Positions 12,300 to 22,812 of a stretch of 64,000 bases of DNA are shown here, piece after piece. Made by a program: the position numbers and the translations under genes. Location: positions 2,350,579 to 2,414,578 of the forward strand of contig LNGK01000004.1 of assembly GCA_001510575.1 (NCBI GenBank), in the 5' to 3' direction. Positions within the stretch are counted from its first letter, which is position 1. The number at the start of each line of letters is the position of its first letter. Source of the DNA: Knoxdaviesia capensis (taxonomy: Eukaryota > Ascomycota > Sordariomycetes > Microascales > Gondwanamycetaceae). The notes beneath the pieces are model-generated. The model ran no database searches. It had not been told where the DNA came from and saw nothing but the letters and a program-made list of their open reading frames with translations.

Positions 12300-13540
12300 T
12301 AAAGATTAATACTAATTCTCCCGAGTTTTCCTCCTCTTTCGTCTATCCGCCTCGACGTTCCTCCTTCCTTTTCTTTATATTCTTAAAACGGAATATAATT
12401 TAAGATCTCTACGAACCGGCGCTTTAGAGAGTACTAATAGGGTTTGCTAGATATAACTAGGTCTTCTAAGCTTTTAAGAGCTATTAGTACCTTAGTACCT
12501 TCCTTCTAAATATCTTAGCGCTATAGCTTAGCCTTATAGGAGTAATCGAAGTTATACTTATAAATAGCGAGTAGCTCTTTAACTACGTAGCTTAGCGAGA
12601 CTACGTTACCGCGCTTAGAGTATTTACCCCGTAGCTTTATAAGGAAAGCGCGTACTAGAGGTACGACGTATATCGGGCTACTCGTTCGCGGTTAGCGTCT
12701 CTCTCTATCGATCCCGTTTCTTTTCTACCGCCTCTCTAACTTACTAAGGCTCGTATTTCCTACTAATACTATAACGGTAATACTATAAAGCTCTTACTCT
12801 AGTAGGTTTTATAAAGTATATACCGCTACTCTTATAAGCCGCGGTAGATTTAATATAGCGCTTATAGGGTATATACTCCTTAATAGCACGATAACCCGCG
12901 GGGGCTATCTCCTTTTTTAACGGCTTATACTTCGATATATCGTATTCTTAAGAGGGATTTTCTTTCGTAATTTATTATCTTATAGAAGTTTTTATTTAGA
13001 TATCTCGATAGATAATAGGAATAAAAGAAGAGGTTAGATTCTTAGTCTATAAGTAAGAGATCGTATTTATATACTTCTCTCTTCCCCCCCCCCTTATTCT
13101 CTCTTTTTTCTTTTCCTTTATTCTATTCTAGTAACGCGTATACCTATTAGTATACGCCTATAGCCTCCTATACGCTTTCTAAGCTTTATTCTAGCTAGTT
13201 ACTATACTCCCTTCTAAGTAGTTAAACTACTTAGGTATTATATAGCTATATTTTTTTTTCCTTTTATTCTTTATCTCTAATAATATTATATACTCTACTA
13301 AGTATAGATTAGACGCTTTTAGCTTAGTTATATTCTTTACTTTTATATATAGATAGTTTACTTACTTATTACTAATATAGCTACGGTATATCTATATTAC
13401 CTATTAAGCCTTCGTATCCCTATTTAATTACTTATCCCTAGTATTTTAATACTATCTTCCTATATATCTACTTCGTTACTATACGTAGATAGGGGTATAC
13501 GGTAGTATATAGCACTCTTATATAAGCACTATCACGTGCT
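12300..13540. repeat. RIP-mutated flank without recognisable coding
   Basis: AT-rich, CA/TG-depleted DNA following the Copia remnant. It includes a 10-C run and pyrimidine-rich tracts near 13,080-13,130. I see no domain, LTR match or RNA gene. Near 13,522-13,545 a short inverted repeat (AGCAC ... GTGCT) lies where RIP-type sequence ends. Confidence 0.6.
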
Positions 13541-15467
13541 ATATCATACTTAGATTAGGTGATAAGCCTGCGGTGTTTATCTAGGACTCCGCCCGGCTGC
13601 ACACCGCTAGTTAGATACATAGAAGAATCAACACATGATTAGATGCCACAACACACATACACAGCGAGGTCGGCCAATTGGAGCGAGATGCACAGAGAGG
13701 CAAGAAGGTGAGGGGGTGGAGGGAGAGAAGAGCGGAACGAAGGGACACACAGAAGCCGCCAGCGGGAATGAAGAGATGCGGGGAGGGCCACCGAGCACAC
13801 AAATGGACGGTTGGGACGTCAAGAGACACAGAGAACAAGACGGAGGGCGAGATGTGTCGAGAAGGAGGAGAAAGATCGTCGAGAAGAGCGAAAGAGCGAA
13901 AGAACGAAAGGAAGAACAAAAAATTCGAGGTCGATGGCCGGCGCTACACGCGATAGCGCTTATCATCACCCGTCCCTCTAGGTTTTTTTTCTTTTCTTTT
14001 TTTTTTCTCTGGTTCCCCTTGTTCGGGCCTGGGATAGTGGCTTCGGAACACGCCGAACTCGCAGATTTTACAGTGGGGTTTTCGAACTCTGGAGATTGTC
14101 CGCTGGCCTGGGAGCGTTACACCGGAAAAGGAGAGAGAACTCGAGAGAGAACTCGAGAGAGGAAAGCAAGAGGCCGACAGGGTGTCTGTAAGGACATATG
14201 TATACAGACAGACAGACCAGACCGATACATAGACGGGGAAGGCCCGGAGCGCGACGTCGGACAGGCCGGACGGAGGCTGCGGCATTGCGAATCCCGTGAT
14301 GGCCAGTTTGGATGTCGATGTTTCCGGCCCCGCGACATCACCACGGCATGTGAATATCCAGAGTCATCTACCCCCAATGCACCGCCTGTCTCTTCCCACC
14401 ACTCGGTCCTTCTGCAGCCCCCCTCCCGGACCTGCAGCCGGCTCGGCTTCCTGTTGGTCCAGCGCGGCCATGCAGTGTTGCAGTGTCCGTTGCCAGTGTG
14501 TCCGCATGTGCACAGTACAGATGGTCCTTTGCTGTGTGGACTCGGTACTTGTGAGCCTTGTTTTTGAGCACGAGACGTGCCGCGTGTGCAGTGCATTCAT
14601 TGTCTTCGTGAGGCTCGGGGCATTGTCCAGCGATGGGAGTGACGCAGGTCTGTCGGTGAAGCCAGATGCACAATTGACAATTGCTGTGCTGTATCTCCTG
14701 TTCTCTCGGGGCTTCGAAGGTTTCGGTGTTGAGAAGTTCGTTCCTGGGTTAGGGTTGTGCTCTTCGCGGGCCTCAAAACTGCGGGGTTCTGCCAGCAGCT
14801 GCGCGCAGCTGGCACACGTGGCTTAGGGTTGCATGCTAGGGTTTATCCACGCGGCCAATAGCGACATCTGCTGCATGATGATCATACCGACGACGATCCA
14901 TATCGAAAGTGTTCGACATTTTACAAAAAAAAGAATAAAAACCCACTAGAAAATTGTAATTCATCTGGTGCCAGCGGCGAGAGCATGGCCCTGCCCAATC
15001 CGGGCATTTTTGGCGTTGTTGGGGTTTGCACCGTCTTGTGTATTGTGTGCGGTGTGATTGTCCCAACATGCGGGCATTTGGTTGATGCCCGACAGCCAGA
15101 CGGTGTTCCTGCACGAAGGAGGACTTTGTCGCTGCCAGTGTGATCCGATCGAGGATCGACGGGCTGAAGTGCAGAAACGGCAACCACGGCCAGAAGCAGT
15201 TCAAAAAGCAACGCGAAGCAGAAACGAGGGACGCCGGTGGCGGAGGACAAGGTTTCGTTGATGTGTGTCCAGGCAGGCCTATCTGCGGACGGGTCGATAA
15301 GCATGAAGCTATGGTGTACTGTACTGTACATCTCCCTCCCTTACATGATGAGTGGTGGTGGTACGACGATCGCTACTGTGAGAGAGAGCCCGGAACCAAA
15401 AGAGCACAGGACATGCAAGTCTAGCACACATGCAGAAGGAAACTTTATCTCTGCAGACGCTCACACT

Positions 15468-15487
15468 CACACACACACACACACACC
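15468..15487 (+). repeat. (CA)n microsatellite
   Basis: Uninterrupted CA dinucleotide run of about ten units in the gene-free spacer. Confidence 0.9.
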
Positions 15488-17136
15488 TGTGGATGTGCTT
15501 GGATGTATGCAATGCCAACAAGGCGGTGCCGCCACCGCCAGAAGGAAAACCTGTTGCTGCGTGCCTCGTATTTTCAGGGCGTGCATGGCTGGGCAGGAGA
15601 AAGGACATGCACAGAAGGACGTGGGATGGATGTGTTGGCAGGTTAGACTTTGGGTGTGTGGTGGTGGCGGTGGTGGTAGTGATACAGTTTGCTTTCCTTT
15701 TCTTGTGGCATTTGCGGTGGGCGTTGCTTTTCTTTTGGGAGTTGGTGGCTTGCTACGTCAAGGGGGAGAGGGCGAAAAGGAACAAAAAGAGCGGTCTGCA
15801 ACGGATGGGTTGATAGGAGGATGAGAGAGGGAGGGAGCAATGCGAGGGGAAGCGAGAAGACGTCAACTCGAAAGAGAGACAGAGATACAGAGAAGGAATG
15901 TGTGCCGCTTCCTGTCACCACCATTTTGCGGTCCGTGACCTTCTATGTTTCCCCTCTGCCACTCCTTTGTCGATCATAATACCACAATACCGGAAGTAAT
16001 AGAGCCAGTCCCTCCTCATACAGGATCCAACCACACACACCCCCGTAATAATTCCCGACTCCCGGCCCACGGGTTCTGGATTACGGTGGTGGTGGCCCGG
16101 GGGGAGAAAGCAATTCCACTACCGTGCATTGTATGGAAATGCTCTTTGAATTTCCATTATCTGGCTGATTCTCTGGGCTGAAGTGGTTCATTCACGGCTC
16201 CCACCCACAGCCAAACTCCCACCCAACCCTGTTCCAGCTGGGTGTTCTCAGCCGTAACGGAGCCCTGGCTTATATTAAACCGATGCAACCCTACTCCACA
16301 GCGCTGGGAATTGATATTTGCCCGGGGAGGGGGGGGGGGGCACAAAGTCCACCAAGCCACACACAACACCAGGGACATAGCACTACCATCAGAGCAATGC
16401 TCGCGGCCTGAACCTTGCGGGACTATCGCCTTGGGTGGCCGCCTGTGATATTGGAAATGATGTGATGGGGGAGAGCTCTTCAGGCTTGATTGTAACGGTA
16501 ACTCTGGGCTGGACGACGGAGTTTGGGCTAACTCCCCAACCTCCCCGGAAGGCGACGGCGGCGCGTTGACCAGCAATAAGATGACCCGCTATGAGGGAAC
16601 ACAGACGGTATATAGCAGCACGGGCGTGTTTTTTTTGTTTCTTTTGTTTCTTTTTTCTCTGTTTTTTCTAATTTTCTGTCTTATTTATCTATTAACGACT
16701 GTCGGATCGTGAGGTTCGCATTTCGCAGAGACGGATGTGTTTGCTCCTCCAAGTAGTGTGGTGATGGAGTGTTCTGCATGATACACTTGCCGGAGACAAA
16801 AGATAGAGAAAAAGAAAAGAAACAAAGCTAGTTGACATGGCTGATGACACTGTCGCCTCTCTTCCAGGCGAGATAGAAATTCCTCCGAAGACTCCCCTCC
16901 TCCCCCATGCTATACAGCGCAGTATTGATCCAGACCCCAGCAGATCATTGTTCACATCAGAGCAGTTTCCCACCCCCCCAGCAGCAGATCATCCTCTGTA
17001 TTTTTTCTCTGGTTCGCTCGGAGATTCTCATGCGTAGCATGCGGCTGCTGATCAGCCCAGACGAACCGATCCATGCGTGGATGAGAAGAGCAAGGGGATC
17101 GACAGTCACTTTCGGGTCCGGGACTTGTAACTTTGT

Positions 17137-17442
17137 TTCTCTCTCTCTCTCTGCCCATCTCTTCTATAATCTCGTTCCGGCGTGCCAAGGGATGCAGGCA
17201 ATATGTGCCCGGGATGCAGACTCTCCGGTACACACGGGGCTCTCTCTCTCTCTCTCGATACTACCTTGTGTGGTGGTAGTAGTCATGGACAAGCGAGGGT
17301 CGGCGACCTTCTCTCTCCTTGAGTGCTACTGTAGTACATACACTTTCACGCACACAAACACACGCACACACACACACACACACGTAGGAGTGAGCCTCTC
17401 GCTAAACGCCACAATGAAAAAATTGAAAAAAAAAAAAAAAAA
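17137..17442. repeat. Cluster of simple repeats
   Basis: Within about 300 bp there are a (TC)n run near 17,137-17,152, a second (TC)n near 17,240-17,256, a (CA)n run at about 17,364-17,383 and a poly-A run at about 17,426-17,442. Confidence 0.88.
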
Positions 17443-17724
17443 GGAACCGGGAGAGACAAGGATTGACCCAGATATACAAAGGCACCTTGTCAGAAGAGAA
17501 GAAGAGACAACGATGTGCTCCCCAAGAACAAAAAGAAAAGCCAGAAGATATCTCATTCCCCCAAGCTTTCCTCATCGAGGCTGGATGATCAAACCCTAAG
17601 AAATAGTAAGAGAGACACCTGTCTGTCCCTTCCGCTTCCCCTTAACACACCCCAGGCAGTCACTTGTATACTCGGCATCTTTTCATCTCTTCTTCGTTCC
17701 TGCAGCTGGATGATTTTCTGCCCT

Positions 17725-17746
17725 CCCCCCCCCCCCCCCCCCCCCC
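17725..17746 (+). repeat. Poly-C tract, 22 bases
   Basis: Uninterrupted cytosine run. Homopolymers this long are often mis-sized in assemblies; it lies outside any gene called here. Confidence 0.92.
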
Positions 17747-18910
17747 GCCCAGCTTGCGTGGTTGCTGTATCGATTCTTTCGTTTAGTCTAGCTCTGTCGG
17801 GGGGGTTTGACGGCGGGCGAACAACTGACAGCCCGACAGACCTGGACAGGCCAGCTGAATGCAGTTAGGTGTTTGGCCCTGTTAGCCTTCTAGCCATCCA
17901 AGCTGGGCCTGTGGGCTGTGAGGGCGCCTGTCTGTCTCGCTTGCTCTCCCACTTACCAACACTCCTCTTTCTCTCTCACCTACTCTACTCCCTCTCCCTC
18001 GTGCTCACTGCTTCGCTAAGCCGCATCGAATGGGCCGAGAAGATTCCGCTCCTTCGGCCGGGACGATGTGAAGGTGCTGGTGGCCAGAGTCGCCAGTTGC
18101 TTCTTCGTCCACCCACCGGCCACTTACCACCCACCAACGAAGTAAGTGTGTCCATCCCACTTTCGTTCCCTCCCAACGGTTGATCTCCTGGGGCGGAATA
18201 CACCAACTGGGCGGGCCATACACTGCATTGACGGGCGATTCTGAAACACATGCGGGAGTTCAGTCGACGGCGCTCTCTGCTCCGCTACTGCTGGAGACAC
18301 TGGCCGCTCGTGGGCCACTGTCTGTCTGCTGTGTTGTCCTTCGTAGTTATTGTTCGTTGCCGGTCCTGTTTAGTGGGTGTGGGTACTGGCACGACGAGCT
18401 ACAAGCGCTACTAGCCCGACCTAGGACTAAAGATTTGCTTCCAGGTCTAGTTCTGGCGTTCTGTGCCTAATCGTGATGGCTAGTGACAATTGGGAGGAAG
18501 TACCTGGCATGAAAGAGATCCTAGTTGCAGCGTGGCCTGGGGTAGATTGAGTGACTGACGGACTCTGGGTGCGGTGTTCACTGCCCGACGCATTCCAACA
18601 TTCTAGCGACCTGAACTTAAGTACTCTACTGTAGTGCTTGTAATAACAGATATGGAAGATCACTGGGAAGGTAAAAGGCAGACACAGGGAACATCATCCT
18701 CCAAGCTGTACCAGTCAAACCCTGCATCATATGCAGACCAAGTCCACGGCCGTAGCCTCGGGATTCCCATGTTCGTCTGGTTTATATTTCACGGCATCCT
18801 TGCTCCGATCATTCATTGACTGAAGAGGGGAGGGGGCGTGAAGAGAGTGACAGCCAGCTAGAAAAAGGTGAGAGAGAGAGGTTTCCTTTTGTTTGCCTTC
18901 TTGGTTTCCT

Positions 18911-18930
18911 TTCTCTCTCTCTCTCTCTCT
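18911..18930 (+). repeat. (TC)n microsatellite
   Basis: TC dinucleotide run of about ten units followed by TTACAG. It resembles a splice-acceptor context, but no coding exon follows. Confidence 0.85.
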
Positions 18931-20197
18931 TACAGCCGTTGTATCCACACCCCCCTCCCTTTTTATTCCCTCTGCCCCCCTTTCATCACCTCGTACCCAC
19001 GTTCAGCTGGAGCAGCCAAGTTTTGACAGACACGCATTGGACTCTTGGACTCAGAGGAAGTGAGGGCAGAATACGCGAAGCCACGATGTTACATGCAGTG
19101 GGCGCACTCTAGGCTGGGAGCCGGTGTCTGTAGTTCTCCGTACACACGCTCACTCTTCCATTGGATCATGCTGGACTTCATCCACCGTACCAGAGACACA
19201 CAGATGAACAAAACACGCACTCAGCTGGCTGGTATATCTCGCCGTGTTATACATTGCCACGCTGGGTTCCCTGACCTCACTCACCAGTGAGGATCCCCAA
19301 GCTCTGAGTATATTGCCGCCCTATTATATGCCTGCTTGCAGATCACCTCAGGGATTACCATCTTTCTTTTTTGCTTGCTTTCCTTTTGTTTCCCTTGCGT
19401 TGGGAAGCGGTGTATAAGGCCCGCGCGAATGTATTTGAGAGTCCTTCTGGTCCTTTCCCCGACGGCCCTGAACGCCTCCTTTCTTCCCTCCTTTTTGTCT
19501 CTCCTCGTAGCAACTCTTTTTCTCCGGCCATGCAAATCTCGTCTCTGACCCTCGTTGCCCCCCTGAAGCTTTCGTTTTGACAAGTTAGCTGCCCACACTA
19601 CCTTTTTTTTTTTTTTTATCTTATTATCAACACGGCTCCGGTTTATATTTAGATCCCGAAGCATCCCACTCTTCTTTCTCGTCCTTCCTTTCCTCATCCC
19701 ACCCCGGGCCATCATTGTTTCGATTCTCTATTTCTCCGAGTTTCTATATACGTGTATAAAGTCTCTCGTGATACAAACAGCCTCTCTATATATATGTAAG
19801 TTTGATCTTTTTTTTTTCTTGTGTGACGCTGGTCCAGGAACCCGGATCCGTCTGGTGGTTGTGCCAGATTTAGCCAAATTACAATTTTATATTATGCATA
19901 TCTAACAGCTCCCGTGTTGGGTGTCGGTGGTGTAGTCTCCCGACCTGCAAAAGACAACTCAGCCGGAATTCAGTCACTCAAAAACAAGATAAACTCGGTC
20001 TCTGGATCCTTCATCGTCGTCTTTTCTTCTTCCTCTGCATCTTGTTTGCCTCGTTACTCCTCATTGTCGACTGTCTACAACATTCCAATCAACCGTGGAC
20101 GCCACATCCGATTCCACCAGACGACGACATTATCTCAACTGCCACGGTTGCCCGACTCCTTAGCTGCAGTGTCGTGCTTGGTGTTAGGCGTGGACCA

Positions 20198-20204
20198 TAT
20201 AAAA
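20198..20204 (+). promoter_or_regulatory. TATA box of the F-box/ankyrin gene
   Basis: TATAAAA 58 bases upstream of the ATG at 20,262. If used, transcription would start about 30 bases before the start codon, giving a short leader. It supports the start chosen for the gene. Confidence 0.6.
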
Positions 20205-20261
20205 CCTGGCGTGACTCCCTTTTCGCTGCTTTGGACCATTCCCGTCACCTCCTAAATCGAC

Positions 20262-22812
20262 ATGGAGAGCGAGGACAGCTTATCGTTATTACCAACCGAA
20301 CCCATCGTCGTCACTGTATCACCGTCATCAAAAATGAAAGCCTCCGTCACCGAGCCGGTGTCTCTATCAACCACGGCCACGTCTGAAATCAAAGCCGTCG
20401 GAGCCAACCCGGTGTCTTCAGTCTCGACCATGCTCGACGACAAGCTCGAGGGCAACTCACCAACCGAGGATCCTCAGGACCAGGAAGCTCCCGTTTTCAA
20501 GCCAGCTTCTCCCGAAGCTGACACCACCGCGCCTGTAACACACTCAGTGAAGCCCGATGACACTCCCAGATCAAACACCTCTACTACCGTCACCAGCCAG
20601 GACGATGCCTGTCTCCTACCAAGCACTGCCAACCTCGACACTGTGCCCACGTCACTGCCTCTGGCACAAGCCACCATCACTCTGTCACCATCAACCGTCG
20701 TCCCTCCAACATCATGCAGCTCCGATACTACAGTCACCACCAAGGACTGGTCAACCCCACAGCGCTTTGAGGACCCGAGTGAGTGCGAACGGCGAGCCTC
20801 GAGGAACCTGTTCGCCAGACTACCGCCGGAGATCATCGACCGCGTCGTGCAAGAGTCGGTGCCGAGCCATTGGAACAGTGACAAGAAGGATGATCGGTCG
20901 TTTTTGACCCTGCGTTTGGTGTGCCGTAAGTTCCCCTCCTATCTGTCCGCCCTCTTGAGATGACCTCGAGAAACCCAGGCTCTCTTGAACAAAAGAGACA
21001 TACGAGACCACCATCAAACTAACCCGACTCCTTCCCACAGACCGCTTCAACGTCATCATCACCGCCAACGCCTTCGACAAACTCGACTACGTGGCCGCCA
21101 TGACGCGCACCACCGAGATGACCATCCGCATGCTGGCGTGGATCCTGGCCCGCCGCATCAGCCTGGACAAGTACGTCGACTCCGGGCCGGCGTTCGACAT
21201 TCTCAACGCCGCCCGCTCGCTGGTCATGTGGAAGCGTATGACCGACAGCTCGAGCAGCCTGGTCGAGTTCCTGCGCGGCGCGTGCGGCGCCGTGATCGCC
21301 GCCCAGGGCAAGTCGATCACCTGCCGCAAGCTGTTCCAGCCGCGTACGCGGCCGGTGCTGCCGCCGCCGGGCGTGCCGTGGCGCCGCATCCTCAGCACGG
21401 CGGACTCGGCTGTGCGCATGAACCGCGCCGCGAGTGCGGTCGACATGCTCGGCGGACTCCAGGCTGCGGCGTTCCTCGGCGATCTCCCGCTGGCGGAGTC
21501 GCTGCTGCAGGGTGGAGTCGACCCGAATACCCGCCACCCGATCCTCGCCACGCCGCTGTACGCGGCCGCGGCGGCGGGGGATGTCCCGATGATCCGCATG
21601 CTGCAGCACTACGGCGCCGTGCACGCCGACCATCTGGAGGGGTGCCACGGCAGTCCGATCGAGATTGCCAGCCGCTTCGGCTTCTACGACGCGCTGTACG
21701 CGCTCGTCGGCGGCACGGCCAGCGACCCGCAGGCCGACTTCCACCGGTTCCTGATGCGCAGCATCCATGCCGGCGACTCGCGCATCGTGGCCGCACTCGC
21801 GCGCCTGCCGGCGACCATCCTCGACTTCAGCCGCGAGGACCCGGCGACCAAGCGCACGCCACTTGTCGTGGCCGTGGTGCGCAACGTGCCGGCGCTGGTG
21901 CGCATGGTGCTGGCGCGCACCGAAGTTGACGTGAACCGGCCCGACCGCCACGGGTGCCCGCCGCTCGGCCACGCCGCGCGCGGCACGCGCACCGAGGCCG
22001 GGCTGGCCCTCCTCGAGCACGGCGCCATCGACGTCAACGTGCGGCTGCCGGACAACCTGACGGCGCTCGCGCTGGCGGCGTACGCCGGCGACGCGCGGCT
22101 GGTGCAGGCGCTGCTGGCGCGCGCCGACACGCAGTGCACCATCCTCGACGCCGAGAGCTGTCCGATCCGCTGGGCGCTGCAGGGCGTGGCGCCGGCCCTG
22201 GCGGTGCCGATTGCCACCCGCTTTGCGTACGACCTGGACGACTACATGCGGCTCACCATGATGGCCAAGCGGCCGCGGCTGGTCGACATGGCCTTTGCCT
22301 TCCCGCTGAACGACCGCGGCGAGGAAGTCGCCGGCGCTGCTGGAAGCGGGGGGCGCGAGGTGTGGGTCCGGGTGCTGGAGCCGTCGCCGTATCTGGCCGG
22401 GCCGGAGGGCTCGGGGCTTCCGGGCTTGCGCCCGCTGGACGGGTTCGGCACGCGGTGGGTGGAAGACTTCATCGCGGAGGGCGAGTACGGCGACGACGAC
22501 GACGACGACGAAGACGAAGAGGAGGGGGACGAGGGGGACGACTCCGACAGCTACGACGGCTACGAGAACCATTTCGACGACCACGAACACCACATGGCGG
22601 CTGCGGCGGCGGCGGCGGCGGTGACGCTGGCGGCCGGCGCGGCGGCGTACCTGATGCCGGCGACGCTGGGCTTGCCGGCGGGGGTGGCGGGGGACGATGG
22701 GGCCAGCGAGCGCGGGGAGGAGAACGACGAGAACCGCGCGCCGGGGGATGCGGGCCCTGTGTGGCTGGCGACGCCGCCGGCGGAGTTCCGGTCGGGCGGG
22801 GTGTATCAGTAG
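20262..22812 (+). CDS. F-box and ankyrin-repeat protein
   Basis: Two exons, 20,262-20,925 and 21,041-22,812, joined across a 115-bp intron (donor GTAAGT, acceptor CCCACAG) give 811 residues. Residues 1-180 are Ser/Thr/Pro-rich and probably disordered. An F-box-like motif follows at about 182-225: LFARLPPEIIDRVV then LRLVC, with the intron inside it. Residues 359-590 hold degenerate ankyrin repeats (for example GDVPMIRMLQHYGA and GDARLVQALLARA). A run of Asp/Glu at about 705-725, an Ala-rich stretch and a Pro/Gly-rich tail close the protein. In the family, F-box proteins are substrate adaptors of SCF ubiquitin ligases and ankyrins bind the target. That role is inferred; the substrate is unknown. 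The TATA box and the ACATGG context support the start. Confidence 0.85.
20926..21040 (+). other. Intron of the F-box/ankyrin gene
   Basis: GTAAGT donor and CCCACAG acceptor, 115 bp. Without splicing the frame stops at 20,961-20,963. Splicing after the first base of a codon restores a His codon and joins the F-box halves in frame. Confidence 0.88.
22489..22545 (+). repeat. Asp/Glu codon tract
   Basis: GAC/GAA/GAG codon run inside the F-box/ankyrin gene, encoding an acidic segment. It is a likely site of length variation between strains. Confidence 0.8.

Larger units (their letters stand above)
7940..12300 (+). mobile_element. Copia-type LTR retrotransposon remnant
   Basis: The plus-strand order is GAG-pre-integrase-like segment (about 8,660-8,720), integrase (about 8,900-9,100), a long linker, then reverse transcriptase (about 10,780-11,450) and RNase H (about 11,800-12,290). 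Integrase before RT is diagnostic of Copia (Pseudoviridae). RIP has put stops in every domain. I could not recognise LTRs, so both limits are estimates taken from the coding remnants. It differs from the Copia element at 35,568-41,167 in orientation and degree of decay. Confidence 0.8.
1..13540. repeat. Saturated RIP-mutated AT-rich block
   Basis: CA and TG dinucleotides are almost absent from either strand here; by eye I count only about 40 in 13.5 kb. CG is common and TA is very abundant. This is the footprint of repeat-induced point mutation acting on CpA (CpA to TpA), taken nearly to completion. Every reading frame is full of TAA and TAG stops, and the decayed transposon proteins are readable only by ignoring them. 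The block starts outside the window and ends sharply near 13,540. Confidence 0.93.
13560..20190. other. Gene-free spacer with normal base composition
   Basis: CA and TG are normal again from about 13,560. Open frames of up to about 310 codons exist on both strands, but they are low-complexity (Arg/Glu-rich or Ser/Cys-rich), overlap one another, lack recognisable domains and show no supported splice structure, so I call none. The stretch contains several microsatellites, purine-rich (13,680-13,920) and pyrimidine-rich tracts, telomere-like TTAGGGTT motifs (14,746-14,844), a 12-G run ending at 16,340 and a 22-C run at 17,725-17,746. Confidence 0.6.

Noticed and set aside
13635..14567. Open frame of 310 codons on the plus strand
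   Set aside because: Composition is Arg/Glu/Gly-rich from purine tracts and then pyrimidine-derived. It overlaps similar frames on both strands, with no domain, no clear promoter and no splice pattern.
21019..22593. Antisense open frame of 524 codons
   Set aside because: It is a shadow of the GC-rich F-box/ankyrin gene; strong third-position GC bias opens the opposite strand. Arg/Val/Ala/His-rich with no domain.
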